Shown: positions 35,887 through 45,225, counted from the stretch's first letter. The stretch: 64,000 nt of DNA from Caldilineaceae bacterium bin34 (GCA_002238555.1 MPMO01000011.1:1-64000), one strand, 5' to 3'. Notes: generated by a model not told the origin, from the letters alone. Numbers and translations: made by a program.

Positions 35887-36063
35887 GGGGGGGTCGACGA
35901 GGGTTCGTACGCGGCAGGCGGGGGCCGGCGAATTCCCCCCGGGTGAAGTGCGGGGCCCCCCGGGGGGGGCGGGGGCCTGAGGGGACTTCACGGGAGGTTC
36001 GACGAGGTTTCGTACGCGGCAGGCGGGCACCGCCGAATTCCCCAAGGTTGAAGTGCGGCGCCA
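35869..36063. repeat. Tandem 92-base direct repeat upstream of the betaine ATPase
   Basis: Two imperfect copies of a roughly 92-base unit (about 35869-35962 and 35972-36063) are separated by a G/C-rich spacer. Each contains GCTGAGGGGGCTTCACGGG-like sequence, then TTCGTACGCGGCAGGCGGG and GAATTCCCC, and ends with GTGAAGTGCGG or a near copy. They overlap the proposed start of the ATPase gene and could be part of its promoter or leader. Confidence 0.75.
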
Positions 36064-36077
36064 CATGGTGGCGGCTG

Positions 36078-36097
36078 GCCCCCACCATGGTGGGGGC
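36078..36097. promoter_or_regulatory. 20-base perfect palindrome upstream of the betaine ATPase
   Basis: GCCCCCACCATGGTGGGGGC is its own complement. A related imperfect palindrome GCCACATGGTGGC lies just beside it at 36061-36073. Placement before the transporter genes suggests an operator, but a hairpin ending the upstream minus-strand gene is also possible. Confidence 0.5.
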
Positions 36098-36228
36098 GGC
36101 ATGGCTGGCCGCAATTCATGGTCGGGGGCGTATTCGGACAGTTAGGGCATCGCCTCCATGATACATGAACCACGGGCGCGCCAGTCGCCGGATGTCAATG
36201 CCCGCCTTGCCGGTCGACGTGGTACCGG

Positions 36229-37266
36229 TCAAGTCAGGCGGGACCGCATCTCCGTCAGCAAGTCGGGCATCGGCGGAACTTCCAAACTCTCCGGCCGACC
36301 CGACAATCCGCTCATGTACATCGCGAGCATGAGCCGAAAGTCCCGCAGGGCGGCATCAAGGTTCAGGGCGTGCACCGCGGTGTCGTCCTCCAGCCAGTCG
36401 AACATCGCTTCGCACATGTTGGCTTGGCCCATGATGTCCTCTTCGTGGTAGTCGTGCGTGCCGTGATGGTGCCGGTCGCCCTGTCGCGTTTCCCACCGGG
36501 TCATGGTCCACTGCACGGACCCGGTCTCCCCGGTCACCGCGACCTGCTTGTGGTGGCTGATGCGCGTGTCCTCCGGATTGTCCGCAGGTGCATTGGTACC
36601 GCACCTGAACCGCGCCGTGGAGCCGTCCGCGAACCGGATTTCCGCTTCGCATTCGTCCGGCGCCAAGTGCATCCGAGGGTTGGGTTCCAGTCCTGTGGCG
36701 CCGCGCAACAGCGACGTGGACACCGCAACGGGCGGCGAGGGCTGGAAGGCATGGACTGCCTGCAGCACGTGGGTGCCCTGGTAGGCCATGTTCATGCGCG
36801 CACTGGCATCGAGGCGACGGATGGTCCCGATTCCGCCCCGCCGCACCAGTTTCTGCAGGGCCAGGCGGCGCGGTTGGTAGTGGAGCTGATGGTTGATGGC
36901 CACTTTCAGGCGGCTCTGCTCGGCAAACTGTGTCAGTGCCTGCCAGTCCTCGCCCTGAAGGGCCAGCGGCTTCTCGACAATCACGGATCCGACTCCGTTG
37001 AGGTCGGCAGCTTCCAGGACCTCCAGACGCACGTCGGGCGGGGTGTTGACGAGAACCAGGTCGAGATCCTGCTCGCGGAACATCTCGGTGTAGTCGGTGT
37101 AGGCGTGCGGCACGTCCCATTGGTCGGCGAACCGCCGCAGGTTCTCGGCCGTGCGGGTTGAAACCGCCGTCAGTTCCCCGCGCGGCATGTGGGCGAAGGC
37201 TTCCGCATGCCCGCGGGCGCGCCCGCCGCTGACACCAACGATGGCGCATCGGTATCGGTTGCTCAT
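36229..37266 (-). CDS. Gfo/Idh/MocA-family oxidoreductase
   Basis: A 345-residue NAD(P)-dependent sugar or inositol dehydrogenase-type enzyme. The Rossmann motif is AIVGVSGGRARGHAEAF (a variant of GxGxxG), the catalytic-type EKP is in SVIVEKPLAL, and an alpha/beta C-terminal substrate domain follows. The ATG overlaps the stop of the alcohol dehydrogenase gene by four bases, so the two are co-translated and probably act in one pathway. Substrate unknown. Confidence 0.85.
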   Translation of the reverse strand: MSNRYRCAIVGVSGGRARGHAEAFAHMPRGELTAVSTRTAENLRRFADQWDVPHAYTDYTEMFREQDLDLVLVNTPPDVRLEVLEAADLNGVGSVIVEKPLALQGEDWQALTQFAEQSRLKVAINHQLHYQPRRLALQKLVRRGGIGTIRRLDASARMNMAYQGTHVLQAVHAFQPSPPVAVSTSLLRGATGLEPNPRMHLAPDECEAEIRFADGSTARFRCGTNAPADNPEDTRISHHKQVAVTGETGSVQWTMTRWETRQGDRHHHGTHDYHEEDIMGQANMCEAMFDWLEDDTAVHALNLDAALRDFRLMLAMYMSGLSGRPESLEVPPMPDLLTEMRSRLT

Positions 37267-38273
37267 GCATCCTCCCAGGGCTTGAGCAGGACTTTCCCGC
37301 AGTTGCCGGTCATTTGCAGTTCCCAGGCATCCTTTGCCTTGCGCAACGGGAAGCGGTGGGTTACGAACTTGCCCAGATCCGAGTCGCAGTCCCTGATTAC
37401 CTGCATGATCTTTTCCATGTCGCCGCGGTTGTAGTTCCAGGAGCCGATTAGGGTGAGGCCCTTGCGGATCATGTCCGGGGAGACCCGAATGATAGTGTCG
37501 TCCGAACACTCGCCCACAAAAGCCACTTGGCCGCGGATCGCGGCGGCATCGATGCACAGCCGGTGCGCCGCCGGATTGCCGGAGCAGTCCACGGCCTTGG
37601 GCGCACCTTCGCCTCCGGTCAGGTCGCGGATGTGTTCCAGCGTACCGCCGTCCGCGGGATCCAGAACGTGGTCCGCGCCCAGATCCGCCGCCAATTGCTT
37701 GCGGAATGGCTGTGCCTCCACGGCGATGACCGTCGCTCCCCGGTGTTTGGCGTTGATGACACCGCCCAGGCCTACGGGCCCCAGGCCGGTGATCAGAACC
37801 GTGTCGTATGCGTCCACTGCCATGCGTTGCAGCGCACCAAATGACGGGCCCAGGCCGCAGACGGCGAGAGCCCCTTTCTCCGTTTCGATGTCGTCCGGGA
37901 ACCGGTAGCACATCCATTCCGGCTTGGCATGGTACTGGGCATAGGTACTGAGCGGCCCCGGACTTTGGCGCCGGTTCTTGCAGAAGATGTACTCGCCGGT
38001 ATTGCAGTGTCGACAACTCCCGCAGGCCATCAAGGGCAGTGCCAGGACCCGGTCCCCCGTCTGCAGGCGGCCTGCGCCGGAGGCTGTTTCAAACACGGTG
38101 CCCGCGGCCTCGTGCCCCAGCCAATGCGTGCTGTAGCCGGCCTGGTAGGCCTTGTACTCCGTGCACATGGGAGTGGTCTCGACCTTGATGACCACCCAGT
38201 CGTCGACAGCCTTGGGTTTGGGTTCGCTGACAATCCGGCAACCGCGCTCGCCATCGATTGTGACAAGGTCCAT
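37263..38273 (-). CDS. Zinc-dependent alcohol dehydrogenase
   Basis: A 336-residue medium-chain dehydrogenase. Catalytic-zinc ligands fit C37 and H54-E55 (LGHEAAG); structural-zinc cysteines are C84, C87, C90 and C98 in CGSCRHCNTGEYIFC; the NAD(P) site is GLGPVGLGGV. The ATGA overlap with the Gfo/Idh gene suggests a two-step oxidation of one polyol or sugar-type compound. The start ATG is well placed. Confidence 0.9.
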   Translation of the reverse strand: MDLVTIDGERGCRIVSEPKPKAVDDWVVIKVETTPMCTEYKAYQAGYSTHWLGHEAAGTVFETASGAGRLQTGDRVLALPLMACGSCRHCNTGEYIFCKNRRQSPGPLSTYAQYHAKPEWMCYRFPDDIETEKGALAVCGLGPSFGALQRMAVDAYDTVLITGLGPVGLGGVINAKHRGATVIAVEAQPFRKQLAADLGADHVLDPADGGTLEHIRDLTGGEGAPKAVDCSGNPAAHRLCIDAAAIRGQVAFVGECSDDTIIRVSPDMIRKGLTLIGSWNYNRGDMEKIMQVIRDCDSDLGKFVTHRFPLRKAKDAWELQMTGNCGKVLLKPWEDA

Positions 38274-38664
38274 GAGCCATGCCCTTGGCTGGAGGAGGGG
38301 AGGGACGCGTCGATCGTATCACGCAGGCTGACTGCCGGATTCAGGGACACAGGGTGGTTCCCCGTGGTCCATCGGTGCCGGCAGGCATGTTCGGACTACG
38401 GGTTGATGTCCACCTGGGCACGATGACGATGTCGCAGCGAGGCGCCCGGTACCGCCGGTATTCAGTGGCTCCCGTCCCGGAATCCGGCGAGACCGGCGCG
38501 GGGCGGAGTCGCGACATTTGATGGAGTTGATCGTCTTAATGATCAGGGGCATTGCGCCCAATGCGTATCCCGGACCCGCCTGACAGGCCGGGTGGACCGT
38601 CCCTCGGGGCTTCGCCGCCGGTCGGATGCAATGCCGCCGGACAGACATCGAAGGAAAACGTTGC
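38274..38664. other. Divergent intergenic region before the LysM glycosidase
   Basis: No gene is supported. A short inverted repeat (TGATC ... GATCA) lies at about 38528-38545. The LysM gene is preceded by an AAGGA box at 38649-38654. No clear -10/-35 pair is seen. Confidence 0.4.
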
Positions 38665-40929
38665 ATGGCTACCTTTGTCGCAAACCGTTGGGGGCACGTG
38701 TGCCTCTTGCTGCTGGTCCTCGGGCTGGCGGTAGCGCTTGTACCGTCCCAGACCTTGTTGGCTCAGGGCCAGAACCAGCACGTGGTCCGAACGGGCGACA
38801 CGTTGTATTCGATCGCGACCCGTTACGGCACCACCGTCGACGCGATCGTCGCCCTGAACGGACAGTCCAGCGAAACCTACATCTATGTTGGTCAGGTCCT
38901 TCGCATTCCCGGTGGTTCCGGTGTCGGCGCATCCGCTTCGGGCGGGGCGGGGTGCTCTGCCACACATGCGGTGCAGGCTGGTGAAAACCTGCTGGCCATC
39001 GCGCTGTGGTACGAGGTGTCCATGGATGCCATCGTTTCTGCCAACGGCATCGCCAACGTCGATCAAATCAGCATTGGCCAGCAGCTTTGCATTCCATCCG
39101 GAAGATCCGGTGTGGTGCAGGCGCCGGTGTCCACGCCTGTCCCGACAGGTCCTTCACAGGCAACCACGCACACCGTGTCCGCAGGCGAAAACCTGTTTCG
39201 CATTGCGCTCAGGTACGGTGTTTCAACAGGCCGCCTGATGGCTGTCAACGGCATCACGGATCCGACGACCCTCAGCATCGGACAGGTGCTGGTGATACCC
39301 GGTGCCGACACCACTGTCACCCAGCCCGCGCCCCAGCCCGCACCTGCTCCAGCTCCACAGCCTCCCGCAGTCACTGGTGTAGGCGCCAATGCGTTCCAGG
39401 CATCGTACTGGAACAACGCGGACCTGAGCGGAACTCCGGTGCTGTCCGAGATGGTCGCCGCTCCGCTTGACTTGCATTGGGGGTCGGGTTCGCCCGGTAC
39501 CGGGGTGGCCGTCGATGGTTTCAGCGCCAAGTTTGAAGGGGACTTCACGTTTGCCGCCGGCACCTATCGCTTCACCTCCGTGGTGGACGATGGGATGCGA
39601 CTGTACATTGACGATGTCCTCATCAAGGATGCGTGGCTTGACCAGGCTGCTTCCACCTACTTTGCCGACATCGCCCTGGCACAGGGTACGCACCGGGTGC
39701 GCCTCGAGTATTACGACCGGAGCCAAAATGCACAGATAAGCCTGCGCTGGGAGCAACGCGGTCAGGTTCAGGCTCCAGCACCGACACCGGTGCCGGCACC
39801 CGTGCCAACACCGGTGCCCGCGCCTGCTTCGGCACCGCGGACGGTGAACCCCGGGGACTTTGCCTACGGCATCCAGGCCCATGCCCTCGAGGTGCACAAC
39901 TCCAGACCTGTCTTGCGCGCGGTCAACGACCTGGGATTCACCTGGCTCAAGCAGCAGGTGCGCTGGCAGGACATGGAACCATCGCGGGGCAATCGCCAAT
40001 GGAATGAGCTGGACGACCTGGTGGACCGCGCCAACCGCGCCAACGTCAACGTGCTGTTCAGCGTTGTCACGGCTCCGGCGTGGGCTCGGGAACCCGGTGC
40101 GGACCTGAACGAGGCGGGACCGCCGCACAATGATCAGGACTTCGCCAACTACATAGGGGCCCTGGCCTCCCGTTACTGCAATTCATCGGTGAAGGCCTTG
40201 GAGGTCTGGAACGAACAGAATCTCCATTACGAGTGGGGCAACCTGCCCATCAACGCCAATGACTACATCGCCTTGCTGCGCACGGCCAGCACGGCCATCC
40301 GGGCAGCCTGCCCCACCATGCTGATAGTTAGCGGTGCATTGACACCGGCAGGCAATAACAGCAGACCCGATGGTTTCGTCTTGGCGAGAGACGATCTCGA
40401 ATACCTCAAGGAGATGATTCAGCTGGGCATGCTCAACTACGTTGATGCGGTGGGCGCGCATCCCAGCGGCTTCAACATACCGCCGCATGCCTCCCTGCAA
40501 GACTACTGCTCCGTAATCCGGGACACAGGGATGGCGTACTTCGATGCGGGATGCAACAACAACAACGCGCATCGGTCGTTCAGTTTCAGGAGTACGATGG
40601 AAGGGTACAGGGCAGCGGTGGCGGCCGTGAATCCGGCCATCCCAATTTGGCCCACCGAGTTCGGGTGGGCGGTGGAACCGCCGCCGGGCAATCCGCAATA
40701 TCGCGATGGATATCTGTATGCCTTGGACAATTCATACCAGGAGCAGTCCGACTGGACCGTTCAGGCCTATCAAATGATGCAGGCCTGGGGTTGGGTCGGT
40801 CCCTCCTTCCTCTGGAACCTGAACTTCCGCGTGGTGGCGAGTGGAACCGAGAGAGCCCAGTGGGGCATCGTGAATTCCGATTGGTCGCCATTGCCCGCCT
40901 ACCAGGCACTCAAGGCCTTGCCCAAGTAG
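38665..40929 (+). CDS. Exported glycosidase with three LysM domains and a PA14 domain
   Basis: A 754-residue secreted protein. After a signal peptide (VCLLLLVLGLAVALV) there are three LysM units of about 45 residues (VVRTGDTLYSIATRYGTT; AVQAGENLLAIALWY; TVSAGENLFRIALRY) that bind peptidoglycan or chitin-like glycans, a PA14 domain (SYWNNADLSGTP to QISLRW), a Pro/Ala/Thr linker, and a clan-A-type glycosidase domain. In that domain E517 (EVWNEQN) and E665 (WPTEFGW) are the likely acid/base and nucleophile. The ATG is preceded by AAGGA. Two paralogs lie 6-9 kb downstream. The sugar it cuts is unknown. Confidence 0.85.
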   Translation: MATFVANRWGHVCLLLLVLGLAVALVPSQTLLAQGQNQHVVRTGDTLYSIATRYGTTVDAIVALNGQSSETYIYVGQVLRIPGGSGVGASASGGAGCSATHAVQAGENLLAIALWYEVSMDAIVSANGIANVDQISIGQQLCIPSGRSGVVQAPVSTPVPTGPSQATTHTVSAGENLFRIALRYGVSTGRLMAVNGITDPTTLSIGQVLVIPGADTTVTQPAPQPAPAPAPQPPAVTGVGANAFQASYWNNADLSGTPVLSEMVAAPLDLHWGSGSPGTGVAVDGFSAKFEGDFTFAAGTYRFTSVVDDGMRLYIDDVLIKDAWLDQAASTYFADIALAQGTHRVRLEYYDRSQNAQISLRWEQRGQVQAPAPTPVPAPVPTPVPAPASAPRTVNPGDFAYGIQAHALEVHNSRPVLRAVNDLGFTWLKQQVRWQDMEPSRGNRQWNELDDLVDRANRANVNVLFSVVTAPAWAREPGADLNEAGPPHNDQDFANYIGALASRYCNSSVKALEVWNEQNLHYEWGNLPINANDYIALLRTASTAIRAACPTMLIVSGALTPAGNNSRPDGFVLARDDLEYLKEMIQLGMLNYVDAVGAHPSGFNIPPHASLQDYCSVIRDTGMAYFDAGCNNNNAHRSFSFRSTMEGYRAAVAAVNPAIPIWPTEFGWAVEPPPGNPQYRDGYLYALDNSYQEQSDWTVQAYQMMQAWGWVGPSFLWNLNFRVVASGTERAQWGIVNSDWSPLPAYQALKALPK

Positions 40930-40959
40930 ACTGCGTTCGAATTTGGACGCCCCAATCCT

Positions 40960-40991
40960 CACGGCAGCCGGGCCCAGGCCCGGCTGCCGTG
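40960..40991 (+). terminator. Long hairpin after the LysM glycosidase
   Basis: A 15-base arm CACGGCAGCCGGGCC and its complement enclose a two-base centre. The following bases are not U-rich. It lies about 30 bases after the stop and before the peptidase gene. Confidence 0.6.
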
Positions 40992-41028
40992 ACTCTTGAC
41001 TGCCCACTTGACAACGGATAGGTCCGGC

Positions 41029-42396
41029 ATGGAATACCAGCAGTACCTGGATGCGCATCAGGACAGGTTCGTGGAGGAGTACCTCGAATTCCTCCGGTTC
41101 CCAAGCATTTCGGCCCTGCCCGCACACGCCCCGGACGTGCAGCGTGCCGCCGAGTGGGTGGCCGACCGCGTCGCGCAGGCCGGGTTGGAGAACGCGGAGG
41201 TCATGCAGACTGGGGGCCATCCGGTCGTGTACGGCGACTGGCTGCACGCCCCCGGCCAGCCCACGGTGCTGATTTACGGACACCTGGATGTCCAGCCCGT
41301 CGATCCCTTGGACCTGTGGGATCATCCGCCCTTCGAACCCAGGTTGGCCGACGACCGGGTGTCGGCCCGCGGGGCTTCGGACAGCAAGGGCAACATGTTT
41401 CCCACCATTGTGGCGCTGGAGGGCCTCCTGCAATCCGAAGGCCGGCTTCCGGTCAACGTGAAGCTGTGCTACGAAGGCCAGGAGGAGATTGGAAGCCCTC
41501 AAATCAGCGATTTCCTGGCACGCCACAAGGAGAAGTTTGCCTGCGAGATCGCGGTCAGTTCCGACGGCGGCCAGTTCGACGCGGATCAGCCGTCGTTGAC
41601 GGTGGCCCTGCGCGGCGTATGCGCGGTGCAGGTGGACGTCACCGGTCCCTCCCGCGACCTGCACTCCGGCAGCTATGGCGGTTCCGTCTGCAATCCCATC
41701 CACGAGTTGGCCGCCATGCTGGCGGGGCTCCACCACAAGGACGGCTCCGTGGCGGTGCCGGGGTTCTACGACCGGGTTCGCGAGGCCACGACGGAGGAAC
41801 GGGCGCAAACGGCCGCGGTGCCGTTCAGCGAGGAGGAGTTTCTGACCGAAACCGGAGCTCGCGCCGTCTTCGGCGCACCGGGCTACACCACGCGCGAGCG
41901 CATCTGGCACCGGCCCACGCTGGAGATCAACGGCGTCTGGGGCGGCTACCAGGAGGCTGGCATCAAGACCGTCCTGCCCAGTCGGGCCGGAGCAAAAATC
42001 ACCTGCCGCCTGGTCGCGGATCAGGATCCCGAGGAGATTCGAACCCTGCTAATCGACCATTTGACCCATGCAGCCCCGGAAGGGGTGGCGGTGGATGTCC
42101 AACGCCTGTCCATGGACGGCAAACCGTACGAAATCCCTTCCGGCAACCGTTTCAACCGGATTGCCGCCGCAGTGCTCACCGAGGAATATGGCAAGGCCCC
42201 GGTTTACCTGCGCGCGGGCGGCAGCATTCCCATTACCGGATGCTTCCGGGATCATCTGGGCGTGCACACCGTCAACTTCGGATTTGGCCTGAAGGATGAA
42301 CTGGCCCATTCGCCCAACGAATTTTTCCGCCTGTCCAGCTTCCGCCGCAGCCAGCGCCTGTACGCACGGTTGCTGCGGCGCATGGCAGTACAGTAA
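41029..42396 (+). CDS. M20-family dipeptidase/metallopeptidase
   Basis: A 455-residue zinc peptidase of the M20 family. Metal-site motifs are in LIYGHLDVQPVD, GASDSKGN, EGQEEIGSPQ and SSDGGQFD, and a dimerisation domain lies between (DLHSGSYGGSVCNPIHEL). No signal peptide is seen, so it acts in the cytoplasm on small peptides or amides. I chose the ATG at 41029; a frame runs upstream through the hairpin and is not real. Confidence 0.9.
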   Translation: MEYQQYLDAHQDRFVEEYLEFLRFPSISALPAHAPDVQRAAEWVADRVAQAGLENAEVMQTGGHPVVYGDWLHAPGQPTVLIYGHLDVQPVDPLDLWDHPPFEPRLADDRVSARGASDSKGNMFPTIVALEGLLQSEGRLPVNVKLCYEGQEEIGSPQISDFLARHKEKFACEIAVSSDGGQFDADQPSLTVALRGVCAVQVDVTGPSRDLHSGSYGGSVCNPIHELAAMLAGLHHKDGSVAVPGFYDRVREATTEERAQTAAVPFSEEEFLTETGARAVFGAPGYTTRERIWHRPTLEINGVWGGYQEAGIKTVLPSRAGAKITCRLVADQDPEEIRTLLIDHLTHAAPEGVAVDVQRLSMDGKPYEIPSGNRFNRIAAAVLTEEYGKAPVYLRAGGSIPITGCFRDHLGVHTVNFGFGLKDELAHSPNEFFRLSSFRRSQRLYARLLRRMAVQ

Positions 42397-42445
42397 ACCT
42401 CGGTTCGGGGACCGTCACGGCCCCCGGTTCGAATAGGCGGCCGGT

Positions 42446-43435
42446 TCAGCGGAAACGGCTTTCGCTGAACCACATGTCCGGGTTGGAGCCAAGGTGGGAC
42501 CGGACCGGATCGGTAATCCGCGCGAGACGGGCTTGGGTTTGCGGGGAAAGGGATACTTCGAGCACCGGCAGGTTCCGAGTCAGTTCGGACGGATTGCGCG
42601 CACCCACCAGGACCGACGCGACCTCTGCCTGTTGCCGCACCCAGGCCAGTGACAGCAAGGCCATGGAAAGACCTTCTCCGGATGCCACCTCCCTGACTTC
42701 GTCGAGCACGGTGAAAACCAGGTCTTCGCATCCGGGATCGCGGTGTTGGGCCAGGGGCCGGGAACAGGAATACAGGCGGGTGCGGGACAAGCCGTCCGGA
42801 ACCTCGTCGGCACTGGCATAGCGGCCGGTCAGCAGCCCCTGCATCAACGGGCTGTAGCAAATCAGACCGGCACCCCTTTGCCGGCACAATGGAAGGATTT
42901 CGGCTTCCACCACGCGCCAGAGCAGGCTGTAGGGCAATTGATTGGACGGAATCGAGGCGAAGCCGGATATCTCGCCGAAATCCTGCACTCCGTAATTGCA
43001 GACTGAAAAATGGCGGATCCAGCCCAGCGACTTGAGTTCCTGAAGCGCGGCAACCGTATCGGCGGCCGGGACGTCGTGGCCGGGCCAGTGAATCTGGTAC
43101 AGATCGATGTAGTCGGTCTGCAGATTGCGCAGGGACTCCCGGCAGACGGCCCGAATTCGATCCGGCCGGGTTTGCGAGCCACCCAGCTTGGTGGCGACCA
43201 CCGCCTCGTGCCGGCGGCCCAGGAGGGCTTCGCCCAACACACGTTCCGATTCACCGGTCTCGTAGGCCGGGGCCGTGTCGAAGAAGTTGATGCCCGCATC
43301 CAGTGCGGCATGGACCGTGTTGATCGAGTCGCCCCTGTCCTGGGGGCCCCACACTTCGCCTCCGGCAAATGGCCAACAGCCGAGGGCGATTGAGGAAACC
43401 GACAAGTCTGTGTTGCCCAGTTGTACGTAGTCCAT
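42446..43435 (-). CDS. Aldo/keto reductase
   Basis: A 329-residue NADPH-dependent oxidoreductase of the aldo/keto reductase superfamily. The catalytic tetrad fits D53 and Y58 (FFDTAPAY), K83 (VATKLGG) and H116 (YQIHWPG). The late segment ASVLVGARNP matches the NADP-binding region. The substrate cannot be named. I chose the ATG at 43435; the frame is open 16 codons further. Confidence 0.9.
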   Translation of the reverse strand: MDYVQLGNTDLSVSSIALGCWPFAGGEVWGPQDRGDSINTVHAALDAGINFFDTAPAYETGESERVLGEALLGRRHEAVVATKLGGSQTRPDRIRAVCRESLRNLQTDYIDLYQIHWPGHDVPAADTVAALQELKSLGWIRHFSVCNYGVQDFGEISGFASIPSNQLPYSLLWRVVEAEILPLCRQRGAGLICYSPLMQGLLTGRYASADEVPDGLSRTRLYSCSRPLAQHRDPGCEDLVFTVLDEVREVASGEGLSMALLSLAWVRQQAEVASVLVGARNPSELTRNLPVLEVSLSPQTQARLARITDPVRSHLGSNPDMWFSESRFR

Positions 43436-43546
43436 GACGGGTCGGTCCTGTTCTTGGTGAAAAGGCGTCGCCGATGCGGACAACCGGGCTCGGCACCCGG
43501 CCCGTTCGCCGCCGGCACGATTGAATCCGAGTGAACCGCGGCCCTG

Positions 43547-43570
43547 TGCCGGGCTGCCGGCAGCCCGGCA
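43547..43570 (-). terminator. 24-base perfect palindrome after the sigma factor gene
   Basis: The arm TGCCGGGCTGCC and its exact complement meet with no loop, one base after the sigma-factor stop. A hairpin of 10 or so pairs would form in the transcript; no U-tract follows. Confidence 0.6.
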
Positions 43571-43571
43571 G

Positions 43572-45047
43572 CTAGGTGTCCAGGGACAGGGTTTCCACGG
43601 ACTTGACGTTTTTCAGCGATGAAATCGCCCTGTCGGCGATGGCCCTGATGCGGGTCGTGTTGTAGCTGGTGGGAGACAGCGGATGCCGGAAGCCGGGGTC
43701 TCTGTTGAGCATGTCGGCAACTTCGCTTGGTGCGCGGGGCGCCAAGCCTCCGGTTCCCTCCAACAGGCTCATGACCTTGGTTACAAGCTCGGTGGGTTGT
43801 TCCGGCGGCGAAGAGTCCCCCGACGCCTTGGGCGAAACCGCGGCCTTTCGCATCGACTCCACATAGGAACCGGTGAACTGCCTGGACGGCAGCAGCGCCA
43901 GCATGTTCGGATCGCGGTTGAACAGCGTGGCGATTTCGCTGGTCTTTCGGGGTTCCTCGCCGTCGAGGCCGTACAGCAGCCGCATCACCGTCCGGTCGGG
44001 TTCCGGGAGCTTGTCCACCTGTTCGTCAATGTTGCCGATGACTTCCTGTTTCAAGGCCTCGCCTTCGGGGGACTCCGTCCGGTCGTCCGAAAGGAGTTCG
44101 TGCTGATCCCTTTCCTCGTCGTCGGCAAACGTGTCCAGGCTGGACGGGGACTGCCGTCCGTACGTCTGAAGTTCCTTGACGTTTTCCTCGACCCTTCTCA
44201 GGTGTTCCCGATCCGTGGCCGAGGCCTGTTCCCCGGCGCCCCGAAGCCTGGCCACAACATCCTCCATGTCGGATTCCGCCGCCAGCAGCCGGAGCGCAAC
44301 CTCGCTCACGGTGGGTTCCCGCCCCAACTGATTCTGCAGCGCCTCGGCCGCGACGCGGAAGTGGCGGATCTCGGCGCGCTTGTGCACGGGCAGGCGAATG
44401 GTTCGGTCCTGATTGGCGATGGCCTGCTGGACAGCCTGCCGGATCCAGTAGACCGCATAGGTGGACAGGACTGTCGTGCGGTTCAGGTCGAACTTGGCAA
44501 TGGCCTTGAGGAAGCCCAGATTGCCTTCCTGTTCCAAGTCGTTGAGCGTCATGGAGTTCAACGAGGATCGGTATTGTTGGCACACCCTGAGCACAAGGCC
44601 CCGATTGCGGGTGAGTAGGGTTGATTCGGCTTCCGACTTCTTGGCGACAAGCAGTTCCTTGGCGGTCTTGTCGGACGCGTCCGGGTTGGCCTCCAGCCAT
44701 GCCTGGGCCTCCATGCCCTCCTGGACGGCACGCAGGAGTTGGGTCGTCTCCTCCCGGCTGAGCAGCCGGTCCTCGGCGTTTTCCTGGAGGCTGACGATAT
44801 CCTCGATGTCCTCTGCGATGGCTTGGACCTCCAAGCCTTCTTCCGACTGCACATCCTCGGCGTCGGAGAGCGTGATGCCGCGATGGTGCAACTCGTCCAT
44901 CAGCCAGATGAACAGGTGGTCCTCAAGGTACAGATCCAGGCCCAGATCCGCGCACTGTTCCTCCAGCCACGCCAGGCTGAGCGATGTCACCGTGGTGCCG
45001 TCGAGCAGACGGGCCAGCGGGACGAAGCGTTCGGGAGTCTCGGTCAT
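43572..45047 (-). CDS. RpoD-like sigma-70 factor with a duplicated region-4-like motif
   Basis: A 491-residue RNA polymerase sigma factor. Region 1.2-like sequence (DRLLSREETTQLLRAV) is at about 93-108. Region 2 is clear (RNRGLVLRVCQQYR, LNDLEQEGNLGFLKAIAKFD, then TYAVYWIRQAVQQAIANQD), with a -10-recognition segment close to the primary type. Region 3 follows. Region 4 begins at DKLPEPDRTVMRLLYGLDGEEPR, but instead of one helix-turn-helix there are two aligned 38-residue units (368-405 and 439-476, sharing SE.A...NRDP) joined by a Pro/Ser-rich linker. The -35-recognition end therefore departs from the family. The ATG is chosen over a TTG 16 codons upstream. Confidence 0.85.
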   Translation of the reverse strand: MTETPERFVPLARLLDGTTVTSLSLAWLEEQCADLGLDLYLEDHLFIWLMDELHHRGITLSDAEDVQSEEGLEVQAIAEDIEDIVSLQENAEDRLLSREETTQLLRAVQEGMEAQAWLEANPDASDKTAKELLVAKKSEAESTLLTRNRGLVLRVCQQYRSSLNSMTLNDLEQEGNLGFLKAIAKFDLNRTTVLSTYAVYWIRQAVQQAIANQDRTIRLPVHKRAEIRHFRVAAEALQNQLGREPTVSEVALRLLAAESDMEDVVARLRGAGEQASATDREHLRRVEENVKELQTYGRQSPSSLDTFADDEERDQHELLSDDRTESPEGEALKQEVIGNIDEQVDKLPEPDRTVMRLLYGLDGEEPRKTSEIATLFNRDPNMLALLPSRQFTGSYVESMRKAAVSPKASGDSSPPEQPTELVTKVMSLLEGTGGLAPRAPSEVADMLNRDPGFRHPLSPTSYNTTRIRAIADRAISSLKNVKSVETLSLDT

Positions 45048-45136
45048 GGCATTCGAAACGAACAGACGTTCGTGGACGCGCCGGGCTTGGTGCAAACCGA
45101 CAATACCGCCCCGGAACGGAACGGGGAAAGGGAATG

Positions 45137-45210
<74 letters not shown>

Positions 45211-45219
45211 GGAATGCAC

Positions 45220-45225
45220 ATTTTA
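45220..45225 (-). promoter_or_regulatory. -10 box for tRNA-Val
   Basis: TAAAAT on the minus strand ends nine bases before the tRNA. The -35 (CTGAAC at 17 bases) is weak. Confidence 0.45.

Noticed and set aside
36229..38016. One 595-codon frame joining the Gfo/Idh gene with upstream sequence
   Set aside because: The upstream part is antisense-like sequence in another frame of the alcohol dehydrogenase gene. The real genes overlap by four bases at 37263-37266.
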